Of a DNA stretch of 55,700 nucleotides, positions 21,161-36,420 are shown piece after piece. Numbering within the stretch: the stretch's first letter is position 1; every line of letters starts with the position of its first letter. Location of the stretch: NCBI GenBank assembly GCA_963170055.1, contig CAUJGJ010000037.1, positions 1,207,101 through 1,262,800 on the forward strand, written 5' to 3'. The stretch comes from Halisarca cf. caerulea (taxonomy: Eukaryota; Porifera; Demospongiae; Chondrillida; Halisarcidae). The notes under the pieces are model-generated. The model saw nothing but the letters and a program-made list of their open reading frames with translations. It was not told the origin of the DNA and did no database searches. A program made the position numbers and the translations under genes.

Positions 21161-21328
21161 CAGTGGAACTTGTTTATCCAACCAATGCCCATGTATGTTC
21201 GTTCTATGTCTGATGACTCAGGTGTCGGATAAATCAGGCTAGATTGTGCACAATGTTTAGTGATGAGGATTTAACAGTATAGGACCAGATAAATGAGGTT
21301 ATCTAGTGTCCGATATAAGTGTGGCCGT
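21161..21328. mobile_element. CAGTGGAACTTGTTTATCC MITE copy
   Basis: Left end CAGTGGAACTTGTTTATCC; interior AAATGAGGTTATCTAGTGTC is complementary in style. The right end is worn. Confidence 0.55.
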
Positions 21329-21334
21329 ATCGTA

Positions 21335-21554
21335 CAGTGTTCTCCCCAGAATAAGTTTAGGCATGCTGAATATGTATGCGTACATATGTACAATACATCA
21401 CAATAGCTTGCAGCTTTGGCACTAGCATGATTTGTGCTAAACAGATTTCCAATAATCTATGAATGCGGACATGTTTTTCCTACAAACAGTATTAAATTTT
21501 AGTGAAGAAGGCATGTTGGACCGACATGCCTTAAGATACCTGGGGAGAACACTG
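21335..21554. mobile_element. CAGTGTTCTCCCCAG MITE with 5-bp target duplication
   Basis: Ends CAGTGTTCTCCCCAGAA and CTGGGGAGAACACTG. TCGTA occurs on both sides. The internal near-palindrome GGCATGTTGGACCGACATGCC is shared with the other copies at 23387, 35536 and 50192. Confidence 0.85.
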
Positions 21555-22612
21555 TCGTATAATATTATGGTAGTCTAGTGAACCATCCTACAGCCTATCT
21601 GTCATATATATACACATGCATGTGTATGCACTACATATAATATATACACTTGCATATATGTACATGGTGGTCAGGATGGGGTTTGGCTTATGAGACTATA
21701 CATAAGGAATGGTATGGTGTGCTTAAACTGATACCTTATATCTTGAAGGGAGCACTTGTCAGATAGGTGAACTAAGAGGTCAATCATATGTATGGTAAGA
21801 AGGAGTTCCATAAGTGTAAACAGTGTGTGTGTGTGTGTGTGTGTGTGTGAGGGCCTGGGAATGCGGATAGGGTGCAACCCACATTAGTGCAAAGGGTGTG
21901 TCTGCTGGTAGTCTGATGATACAAGTACAGTCGACCAAATGTGGGCACTATCAGCATTCAAGCTAACAGGTATGTTTGTAGTAATCATCTGCAGACATTT
22001 ATATAATGTTTGCTCTTCTGCTGTGACACTGGCAGTACTACTGCAATGAACAATGAAGTGGAATTTCACTTACTGTACATGCATGACACCACCAAAACCA
22101 CCTTTGCTGAATTAACAATACAATTTCCAAGTGCTATGTAATCAGACTCCCAATTCTCCTTTCATTTCATATACATGGGTATCAACCCCGTCATTACATA
22201 ATAAAGTAAGCCCATAGAGAAAACCAAAAATCAAGCATGCATGTGACAATACACATCTATGGTAAAAGAAGCTGGCTGTGAACTACTCCTCTATGGTAAA
22301 ACTAGACTGTAAAAAAGCTCTCGGAATATATAGTTACGGATCACATATGGACCACAAATAAAACCACACGTATGTGCTTCCAGGCATTCAACTCACAGAC
22401 TTAGGTGTTGCGCAATCCCCAGCATGCCGTATCGCGCATGCGCAAATCATGACTAACCCACGTGTTTCTACCCACGTGTACTCTTCGTTCTCTCCATTGG
22501 CGTCTGCGTAGTATGTTTTTTAGCGATTGTTGTAATTTACGAAAGTTTCCCCTATAAGTCATGTTTGTACTCGTTTACAGACCGTTCTTCGTTACTTTGG
22601 AACCTAAGCACG

Positions 22613-24475
22613 ATGTCCGGAGGATTAGATGTACTTGCCTTGAAGGAAGATGATGTTCAGAAGTTCCTAGCTGCTCAAGTTCACCTTGGGGATCCCAACA
22701 TTGATTTTCAGATGGCCCAGTATGTGTACAAGGTCAAGCAAGATGGTGAGTTGTGGATAGGAGATGATCAATTTGGAATAAGAGGCAATTTACTACAGGG
22801 AAACCTCTCTAATCCAACTTTTTCTGTAATCCAACATTTTAATGAGGTGCAGTCACCGTATTAAAGTATTGTAAGAGTCACTCCATAATCCGACATCATT
22901 ATCAGCTTCCATTGAGTGTTAGATTAGAGAGGTTTCACTGTAGCACATTTGGGGTTAACGGGGAATTTGGGATATGGGGTAATTCAGGACGGTGGGTCAA
23001 AGCTGTGTCAACCATGAGGTACACACATTATTTCTCGTCATTGTTGTCACCATGAATTGGAAGTTCAGCAGTAGCAAGTATGTCTAGACAGCTTGTCCAT
23101 AGCAGAAGTAAAGGCCCTGTCCTGAATCACCCCAGTATGCCGAATTACCCCCTTTTGCCCTATAGATTCACTTTACGTCTATTCGTATGCTTTCTGTACA
23201 CTGTTGTGCTTCTGGCTGAGTAGGAGAGTTAGTACTGTACACCACTCATGTTTGTTTCCTTTGTGAGTTTACATCATGGTCATGCTCCCTTTTGTCATCA
23301 CATCACGCTTCTAATATGATGCTGGCATGCTTGATTTAATCTGGTCATTTGTTGTTTTATGTTTGTAAGTTTATATTCAATAACGTCAGTGTTCTCCCCA
23401 GAAATATTTTAAGGCATGTTGAAGTTCATGCCACTTTGAGTGTACATATTATCAGGGGTGGATGTAGGAAAGCTCAAGGAAAAAAGGTTCCCAAGTTGCT
23501 GCGGGTACTTAATGACCTTTTTTAGGGAATGGCTATTAGCATTTATATATCTATTATGGGTGAGCTAAGTCTTTCCTGTCCACCTAAATTGCTATACACT
23601 TCTTCTTCCAGCAGATTTACCAGTTGTGTTTCCTATTTCAATGCCTTCTTTTCTCTAAAAACGCAGTCAACTTATCTTCCACTAAGCGCAGACGGTTCAG
23701 TTCAGTGATCAAATTATGTTTATCCTTAAAGATCGTACGCTTGCGACGCCAATCGAGCACGAAAACGCCTGCTGTCGCACGAAGTACGTTTCATGACGTC
23801 ATCACATTAAAATGGAGAATACTCGCGGAGGTTATTTTAGTTTAAGTTTGGGCATTTGCATCATTTGTTCTCCTAAAAAATACTCTAAAGGCCCATAGAT
23901 GTACACTTCTGCAAAAACTAGGAAGAAAAGAAGGCATGTCGGGCCGACATGCCTTAAGATACCTGGGGAGAACACTGAACGTATCTAATTGCTCTGGTTA
24001 TCCATTACAATGGTAGAAATAGCATTTAACCTTTGCTTGGACAAACGGCTGACCCAGTATTATATTGGTAGGACTTTGTTGAAGATAGGTCAGCCATTTC
24101 TGACCGTCACTGATTTTGTACGTACGTACGTACACAAAGGAATCTTCAATACTGAACCTTGAGATTGGCTTAACAAATTGACACTCAACTAAAATAGCCA
24201 ATAACAGAGACTCAGCTCTCAGTTTAGTGGTCAGCCAATTGGCTGACTCAACTCAATTTTGGTCAGTTATACGTATTCATGTTTTGTTTGGAAAATGGCA
24301 GATGGCAGGCAGCTATTTCTAGCTCTACCGTTATTCCATATTTTAATAATGTGTCCAGGTATACCGATTATTAACCTGAAGAAGACTTGGGAGAAGCTCC
24401 TGTTGGCTGCTCGTGTCATTGCAGCAGTGGAAAATCCAGCAGACATCTGTGTGCTAACTAATCGTCCTACGGCTC

Positions 24476-24541
<66 letters not shown>

Positions 24542-26419
24542 CAGATACGTACATAAACAGAATGGTTGCTTCTGGATTTGTGCAGGATTCATGGTCACTA
24601 TTATCTTGTAGCTAGGTTCTGCTCTAATCCAATCGAATGTGTCAGCATTGGTGATGAATGTCCGCACCTAGTTCATTTACTGGTTGTAGGTCACTGCTGT
24701 TGTGCATTTCTCCCTCAGCGTGCTGTACTGAAGTTTGCTGGTCATACAGGCAGTACTTCTGTTGCTGGTCGCTTTACTCCTGGAACGTTCACTAACCAGA
24801 TCCAAAAGGCATTCAAAGAGCCACGAATTTTGATTGTTAGCGATCCAAAGCTGGATCATCAGGTTAGTATTCTTTCTATAGGTTATTTTTTTATAACCGC
24901 TAACAGTTGAATTTATTTACCCTGTTTTGCTAGCCTGTGACTGAAGCTTCGTATGTGAACATTCCAGTTATTGCTTTCTGCAACACAAGCTCACCTCTGA
25001 AGAATGTGGATATTGCTATTCCCTGCAACAATAGTGTAAGCTAATCATGTGGATAGTAAAATAGATTCTGTTTTTCAGAATACATGATGGATATGGGGAA
25101 ACCTTGTTGTCATTGTCATTGTCATTATTATGGTAACCCCTTCAGCCAAAGGCTGGTATAAATGGATGGATGTTAATCTATTTTGGTTAAACAGGCAAGT
25201 TTGTGGTGGAAGGAGGGGGTTGGTACTGCGTTGTATTTGTGAATTTATTCCATTGCACCTTTGGGAGAGTAGAGCGTTTGACAGACTACAGGGAGGGATG
25301 AATTTTTACATTCAAGTAGTTAGGATTGATTTTGTGATGTTCTGTCTGCAAGTCCATCTCAAGTGAACATCTTTTAGCATTGATACCTGTTTCTTCTGTA
25401 ATGCTTGCTGTTTAGGGCAACGTTTGTGTCAGGTTTGGTAGTTGTGTTGGTTATTGAGTGAATTGAACAGTAGTAAGTAATAGCATATAATGTTACTAGA
25501 GTTACCTCTGTAAACCGAACACTCTTGGGACCGAAGAAAGGTTCAGTTTAGAGAGGTTTCCAGATTATAGAGGGTCTTTATGTACAGCAAATATAGAGAG
25601 CAGGACTTGAAAACACATCCAGATCACAAAGGGTTCGGTTTAGAGAGGTTCCACTCTATTTGATTTTTGGTGAGATTTGTGGCATCTTTTCCAAATTGCC
25701 TCCTTTGAAACTTTCTGCCTTACTGAGTACTGAGAAGTATGAGCCCACCTAGAAGGAGCATTGGCAAGAGACTCTGATGCTGTAGATTATTGTGTTGTAT
25801 GTATTATGTTTGCTGTACATGTAGCTGGTATGTAACTGCCTCCTCTGATGTTTAGGGCAAGCATGCTGTCGGGCTGATGTGGTGGATGCTGGCCAGAGAA
25901 GTACTTAGACTCAGAGGAACCATCTCTCGCGACTTGCTGTGGGAAGTAATGCCTGATTTGTACTTTTTCAGGGAACCAGAGGAGGTATGTACCTTGTCAT
26001 GGGCTCTTTTCCCTTATGCATTATGGCGTTGAAGGCTACTAACACATGCATATACTATGTTAGATTGAGAAAGAAGAGCGTGCTAAAGCAGAGGAAGTAA
26101 TACCAGACACTTGGGGAGGTGGCCAACCACTGGATCAGCCTCCAACAACAACAGCACCAACAACACAAGACCAATGGCCAGATACCCAGACTAGTGAAGT
26201 GAGAATTGAGGATTTATTGTATGTTTATTGAGCCAAATTGATTTCTTTTTGTCCTTTCGTCAGTGGGGTAAGGAGACAACTACAACAAAGCAACCAACTA
26301 CTGCTCCTGCTACTCAGCAGGAGCAGGAGTGGAATGTGACAGCATCCAGAACAAAAGACTGGGGAGAGGACACTGCTGGTGATTGGTCTGAAAGTGCAGG
26401 TGGAACTTCGGGATGGTAG
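22613..26419 (+). CDS. RPSA: 40S ribosomal protein SA (uS2, laminin receptor)
   Basis: Small-subunit protein uS2, needed for 40S maturation. Seven exons join in frame to 305 residues: 22613-22745, 24359-24477, 24719-24862, 24934-25035, 25856-25984, 26064-26198 and 26264-26419. It starts [20 protein letters not shown]. Core motifs are [43 protein letters not shown] and [17 protein letters not shown]. The C-terminal extension keeps acidic-Trp motifs ([12 protein letters not shown]) but is enriched in Thr/Pro/Gln. Introns 1 and 4 contain MITEs. The intron 2 donor is the first GT of a (GT)n microsatellite. A poly(A) signal AATAAA lies at about 26527. No snoRNA was convincingly seen in the introns. 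Confidence 0.97.
22796..22940. mobile_element. Pogo/Tigger-like MITE, TA target, in RPSA intron 1
   Basis: Ends CAGGGAAACCTCTCTAATCC and TTAGATTAGAGAGGTTTCAC TG, flanked by TA. Same family as 14959-15134. Confidence 0.75.
23387..23977. mobile_element. CAGTGTTCTCCCCAG element, longer copy (591 bp), 5-bp target duplication
   Basis: Ends CAGTGTTCTCCCCAGAAA and CTGGGGAGAACACTG, flanked on both sides by AACGT (23382-23386; 23978-23982). It shares the CATGTCGGGCCGACATGCC palindrome near the right end. This copy has an extra interior lacking from the ~220-240-bp copies. RPSA intron 1. Confidence 0.85.
24478..24540. repeat. (GT)n microsatellite forming the RPSA intron 2 donor
   Basis: About 31 GT units start immediately after the exon ending ..GCTCAG at 24477. 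Confidence 0.95.
25497..25657. mobile_element. MITE with CTCTNTAAACCGAAC-type ends
   Basis: Left GTTACCTCTGTAAACCGAAC and right GTTCGGTTTAGAGAGGTTCC AC are inverted. RPSA intron 4. Confidence 0.65.
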
Positions 26420-26581
26420 CTGGAACACTGCAGAGCAATGTTGCATGTTCACATCACATCCAGTATCATATGTGACACATAGGGCTTTGTTTATGCAATG
26501 GTTTCCATAATAGTGAATTTATAATTGAATAAATTAATTGATGTTCTTGGAAATAAAATTAAAATTGCTGCCATAAGCTTT

Positions 26582-26852
26582 TTAGTGACTGTGTGAGTGA
26601 GCGTGACTAGTTACATCAAAAACTATTGAGGAGTCTTTCAGCTTGGTGTGGGATGCCTGAAGGTGCTTCAACCATTTCTGCAAGTGCTCCAAATCAGACG
26701 GGACAATGTAAGCAACAGCCAGAACACCTGTGAATAGTATGTATATGGTATGCAAAATCATGTACAAACAAGAATTTTATTGACAAATTACAATGCACAG
26801 TATTATACTGCAGCTGTATACTGCATAACAATATTATACACAAAAAGTACCG

Positions 26853-26890
<38 letters not shown>

Positions 26891-26936
26891 GTATATAAAA
26901 AACAAAGAAGCATGTATACAAGCAAACAACTATATG

Positions 26937-26986
<50 letters not shown>

Positions 26987-28657
26987 CGTATGTACCAAAA
27001 CTTTAGTGTTGTGTACACTTAGACCCTGAATACGAAACTCCTCATTTTGACCCTACATAATATTATTATATTTCGTATGTGCACATTATACACTGAAAGA
27101 CAGTTTCTCAGTATAAAACAGTGCAGATTGTGTGTCCCCTTCAATGAACATAATATGTACTGGGTAAGCACATTATATTTTACGAACATGCACACATACA
27201 CAAATCAGGAAGTTGTACTCAACACATAACACACGCACCTTCGCATACACCACACTTGGGTTGATGAGACAATGTATAGTAGTTTTGTTGAGTCTTCTTC
27301 ATCCATAGCCTGTGCGGGCCACTGATAAGAAGCAGCTGCTTACCTCCCTGATTCATTGTTGCCCATTCCTTCATGTATGGTACTACTCCACTGACAATAC
27401 AATGTTCATCACTGCTCTGTAGGGACACACCAGACCATAGCAGTTACAGCATTTGCTACAGTGTAGATTGCAGACATGAACTTAATTTTGTGCAGTATAG
27501 ACAGTGACAAATGTTGAACTTGGTGTGACTACTTTTCAAGAAATAAAACATGTAATACAACAGTCATTGATAACATTCAGCCTCCAATCTGTGTATCCCA
27601 TTTTTAACATACTACTTATGGGTCATGGTTGACAACAAAAAAGTGTGGCCATAGGTACATATAGATGGGATAGAGAAGAGACAACGATTCAAGTACAGTT
27701 AAACTTCTTTATGACAGTGGGGCTTGAGCCCCCTCCACTCTACATAACAGTCCACTATGACTCTCAAGAAGAACTATCAAGAATAGGTAAAGATATTCGA
27801 ACTATCAAGTGGAGTAAATAGGTGTACATTCTAAGGTCTATGTTTGTTCATAGACACTATAACAAGACCTATGGTTTGTTATATCAGCGAGATCATTGTA
27901 TCCAGGGTTCATTATAGAGAGGTTCAACTGTGTTTGGAGTACAATCTTGGTATGTATATTGGATTTACATAGCCGACAAACATGTACTAGCATTTCAGGT
28001 TCACATAAAATGTATGCAAACGTTGCAGTGCTTTACCTTATGGATAGTTATGTCCACGTGGTCAGAAGTTATTCTTGAAATGATCAGTGAGCCTAACTCT
28101 TCAGGAGATTCAGGCAACAACCCTGCTATATGGTATGGATCTGCATTCTCGTACTTGTCAAACCAGTACGCTATTCTCTTGCACTTCTCCACGGGTAAGC
28201 TATCACGGCCAAATACATCCACCAATACACTGTAAGTTACATTATCAGGTCTCACTCCATTTTCCTCCATCATTTGAAGGACCTTAAGAGCTAAATCAAT
28301 TTGTGGGTGAGGTCTTGGCCACACAGCATCTAATAAAGTCTTATTGTTATACTTTCCCTTTGGGAATAGGTCTAGAAGTCTATTATATGTCAAAAGATCA
28401 GTACTTAGGTGAAAGTCTGCCATTCTTGTCAATGCCAGCTTGATAAAGGTCATGTGACCCCGCTTATACTTATCAGCCTTTTGAAATTCTATCATGACAT
28501 GCTTAAATTTATCGACATTCACCAGATTATTCATCATTTTAACTTCCTCAAACAGCTTGGAGTGATGAGTTTTCATTATTCCTTTTGAATCTTGATTTAG
28601 AGGATTTGTAGTCAAAAAACGAACCAAGCGTATGTGCGTCAAACATCTGGCAGCCAT
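26582..28657 (-). CDS. ECSIT: ECSIT, mitochondrial complex I assembly / Toll-pathway signalling intermediate
   Basis: ECSIT family protein: complex I assembly factor in mitochondria, also reported as a TRAF6 partner in Toll signalling. Three exons (28037-28657, 27239-27416, 26582-26727) join in frame to 314 residues. The N-terminus MAARCLTHIRLVRFLTTN is a mitochondrial presequence. The PPR-like core reads KYKRGHMTFIKLALTRMADF, LLTYNRLLDLFPKGKY, MMEENGVRPDNVTYSVLVDV FGR. The C-terminal part has LISGPHRLWMKKTQQNYYTL and VLAVAYIVPSDLEHLQKWLK. It is shorter than human (431) because the acidic insert between the last two blocks is missing. It ends in a His/Ser tail and converges on RPSA, with 162 bp between the stop codons. 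Confidence 0.93.
26856..26982. repeat. Two (TA)n microsatellites in an ECSIT intron
   Basis: TA runs at about 26856-26888 and 26939-26982. Confidence 0.9.
27696..27930. mobile_element. CAGTTAAACTTCTTTATGAC MITE in ECSIT intron 1
   Basis: Ends CAGTTAAACTTCTTTATGAC and TCATTATAGAGAGGTTCAAC TG, approximately inverted; TA on the left. Confidence 0.6.
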
Positions 28658-29335
<678 letters not shown>

Positions 29336-29489
29336 TTTCCTCACCCTTTTAACTTTATCCATTATGTATTGCAAAAACTTGTTTATTCTCGTCTTTGTAT
29401 AACTTAGATTTCAATGTGATTCTATATGGTTCAATTACAATACTGTGTTTCATTTTACTCAGTTGCGTAACCGGATATTTATAGATAAA

Positions 29490-32458
<2,969 letters not shown>

Positions 32459-33381
32459 CTGGCATACATACATAGATGTGAAATTCCTATCAAACAATAG
32501 TATAACACTGAGAGCTCGTATATCCGTAATAGTTATTATTTGCACTTGCACTAATATAGTGTATATTATTATAATAATAATAATATGTATAAGTACATGC
32601 AGTGCAATTTCAATATAATGTAATTTGTATATATTGTTCATGTGTGGGCCAAGACGCTGACGCCTTGTATGCATGTATATATACTGAAATAACAGTATAA
32701 ATTTACTGTGCATGAATAAGTATACATGCAGTATATGTAAAATTAGTTTTAATTTATAAGCATTCAAAATTTATAATAATAATTCAACATCATGTGCCAA
32801 TTGTATGTATGCATGTAAATAATATTGATTAACTAGTAGTAATTAACATAGAATATGATAATTATGCTTATATTATATGATCCCTTCGTATTCCCATGCA
32901 TACATGCTCAACTATATAATATTATGGTATATAATGGCAACGCCCACCTGTACGAAAGACCATGCATGCATGCATGCCACCTGCAAGACTGCCTCGTTTA
33001 TTCATTTGCAATTGGTCCCTTGCAGGAGTGGTCATATAGACAGGTTTGTTCTGAAATAGTTCACGACCCATGTATGTAGCTTATATGTACAGTACTAGTG
33101 GTCACTATATAAGACAGGGTCATGCATATTGCATGTCCTTAATGCTTTTTTTGGCCTAAGAACACAATGGCATACATAAATATCTGATAATAATAAAGAT
33201 CCTTAAATTCCTTACAGATGGTCTTGAAGACAGCTATACATAATATAGGTTTCACTGTACAATTATCCATAAACATTTCTTGCTATATAAATTATAATGT
33301 AAACTGTGATGTACACCTTTATAGCCACATGCATGACACACATGCACACACACATTTAGTCTCAAGCACTGCGGAGTGTGT
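32459..33381. other. Convergent intergenic between copine and the RING/TPR gene
   Basis: AT-rich 3' UTR/intergenic sequence with ATAATAATAATA and CATGCATGCATG runs. No gene. Confidence 0.6.
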
Positions 33382-36380
33382 TTAGCTCCAGCACTTAAAT
33401 TTGAAGAAGGCTTGTAGTGAGGGGTCATCAACAGGTTTACCGTGGATACCAGCTGTGATGGTCTTCAACAACTTGGTCTGAAACTTGGTCTCAAGGACAG
33501 TGAACTGCTTCTCTAGTGCTCCTATCCCAAGGATACGGCCCAGGGCTATCATGCTTTTCTCCAACCACAGATCAGTGTACTTCTCAGAGGCCATTAGTAT
33601 GCGGGCTATCTCACCATAGAGGTAGCCATCGTCAAAGGTAGGGTTGTCCGAGAAGGGGAATTTTGAGTATACCTCAACAGCACCCAAAGGATCCTTCTTG
33701 GCAAGGAATTCCCCCAGTTCAATGTAAGCATCGTGAACATCTGGAGCCATGGTCAGGACTGATTTGTACAGGGAGACTGCTTCATCAGAGGTCGCATCTC
33801 GGTCCTTCTGTTTCAGCAATACTCGTGCAAGACCAAGTCGAGCATGATAGGTCTTTTTGTTTAGAGCTCCAGTCCTTTTTTTCATATCCGCATCATTGGA
33901 TTTGCTAGGAGAAACAGTTGAAGCTGACTGTGATGTACTATCAGGGCCCGTGCTCTGACTTTGAGGCGGGGGTGATGTAGTTTTGGTTGGAGCAGATGTT
34001 TTTGATTTCAGTTCTCCTAGTGTAGCCACACCTTTACCTTTAGTTTCGGCTACTTTAACGCTTCCCTTTGGCACTGGCTTAGACACACCTTGGGCTTTAG
34101 TACCAGTGAACTTTGTATTGGTCGAGGCAGCTGGCTTGGTAATCGCTGCTTTAGACACTGGCTTTTGTGGTGTGATCTGTTTCTTTGTTGGACCTGGTTT
34201 AGAGATAGGGGGCTGTGCTTTACCAGGTGCGGGCTTGCTGGCTCCATTTCCAGTTGGTTGTGATGTAGACGATTTGGTAGAGTCTTTGGATGGGCCACCT
34301 TTCCCACTCTTGTTGGCATCTGCTGGCCACCAGTCCTGACTGGACACCTGGTCTGGAACTCCTTCTTGCTCAACTGGTCGTCCTTCACAAGAAATGCTAG
34401 CTCTATAACTCTTCTCGGCACATTTTAAGAGGCCCAGTTTTGTCTCGTCAGTTTCAAAAGTTCCAAGTTGAGCATTTCCAAGAAGATAGAGTGCATTGCT
34501 TGACCAAGGCTCATGTTGGACAAGAGACTGACATGTCTGTGGGTAAACACACACTGTCAATAAATGCATCCACTGCAGACCAGGATGAGGTGACCAGCAT
34601 CACACACAACACGCACCTTCAACTTCACTTCATTGAGTGCTGGAGATGCATCTATATTCATGTAGCTAAGAAGGCTGGAGAGTGTCTTGCAAAGAAGTAG
34701 AGATTCTTGTTTAGAAACCAGAGACTGTAACATGAACCTAAGGAGAAAAGTATTACCAGAGCATGGAACTGGGGCAACATTATCAACAGTATCAAGTACC
34801 ACTTAACCGCACTAGCGGATATAATATATGCACACCATACGTGTAACAGCACATCAGCAATATCAAGTGTTAACTGCATTGAGTTACTCATTCATACGAA
34901 TTGGAAGACTTGTACGTACGTACGTATGCGCATAGTACACACCTTGAATCGACCCATGTCCACTGGAGCTGCCTGAAGGTGGAGCCCTTGTGAGTATACG
35001 GGAACCACCACACCACGCGGCTGGAATAAAGGAGACAGACTCTCTTAGTAAGATCATTGGATCCTCCTAGCTTAGCCAGAACAACAAAGCCCTTGGAAAT
35101 TAATAGGTTACTGGTGGTCCAGAAGTCCTCTGCTAATAGGCACGTGCGTGGAGACTTGATGGAGACTTGAGTTTCCAGCATATCACTGCGTACATGGAGG
35201 TATTCAGACAAGCCTTCAGTCAACAAAATGGCTGCCAGAGAAGGTGACTGGCTTTCCCTTCCCATTGCATAGCCGAGGCAGAACCTGAACAGTAGACAGA
35301 TGAAACAGATCACAAAATAAACTGCGTCAAAAGAGACGATAATAATACTGTTGATATGAATCTGTGATGTACCTGCATTTACCACATGCATGAAGGGAGG
35401 GTTGTGTACAGTAGACGGAGGAGCACACATTGAATGATGGGTATACTAAAGAAAATGACATGTGGCACTGCCTTCACATACAATGCTACTGCACTAGTTC
35501 CAAAATGTTCTCTTTCATTATATACGTATGTACATCAGTGTTCTCCCCAGAAATAAAGTTTAGGCATGTTGAATATGTACATACGTATGCGTACATATGT
35601 ACAATGCATCACAATAGCTTGCAGCTTTGGCACTAGCATGATTTGTGCTAAACAGATTTCCAATAATCTATGAATGTGGACATGTTTTTCCTACAAATAC
35701 TGTAGTATTAAATTTTAGTAAAGAAGGCATGTTGGACCGACATGCCTTCAGATACCTGGGGAGAACACTGAGTATGTTGGCAATGAGAAGGTGCAGAACA
35801 AAGCTACTGCATTGATTTACAAACAACAAGAAAGGGTGTTTAAGACAAATTTTGAGAATGTGAAAATGGTGTTATTATATGTAGACTACTATATAGAGGT
35901 TACTGCGGCCACAACTCATCTATCTCTGGTACACTGAACATGCATGCAAGTATGATAGGGCACAAAGAGATACGCATGTACGTACATGTACACATGCACC
36001 CTCTGAAGCCCCTGGTCTACCTAAGGTGAAGTGATTTACCTGGTTTGCAGGTGATGAGGCTTGGTTGCTAGTGCCATCTTTAGGTGAGGGATTGCAGCAG
36101 AAGAGTCCCCCATCAATAGGAGGAGACGCCCAAGGTGATAGTGAGCAGGATGACTCGATGGTGAGGCCTGACAGGCATCCTTGTACTTCTGCAGAGCTCT
36201 ACCCAAAGGACCTGCACTTTGAGTAGCATAAGACCCTTGTGAGGCCTAAGGTAGAAGACATGGAGATAGAATGAGTGCAGCAATATGGGATTGAACAGGC
36301 AGTCTTTGGCCGTATAGTGACAGGTAGCAGACCACCCCACACACCCATGGATGTACACACACACATGCGCGCGCACGTAT

Positions 36381-36420
<40 letters not shown>

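Larger units (their letters stand above)
19659..22612. other. TE-rich intergenic region upstream of RPSA
   Basis: About 3 kb with no gene. It is filled with MITEs: 19677-19852, 19877-20012, 20294-20380, 20697-21016, 21161-21328 and 21335-21554, plus a (TG)n tract at 21822-21849. The last ~200 bp are the RPSA promoter/5' UTR, with two CCCACGTG boxes (about 22458 and 22472) and pyrimidine tracts. No TATA box. Confidence 0.7.

Noticed and set aside
22746..25855. snoRNAs in RPSA introns, as in vertebrates
   Set aside because: I could not find a convincing pair of C/D or H/ACA boxes with terminal stems; MITEs fill much of the introns.
29336..29489. Histone 3' stem-loop after the H3 gene
   Set aside because: No GGCYCTTTTNAGRGCC-like stem is present; consistent with a polyadenylated H3.3.
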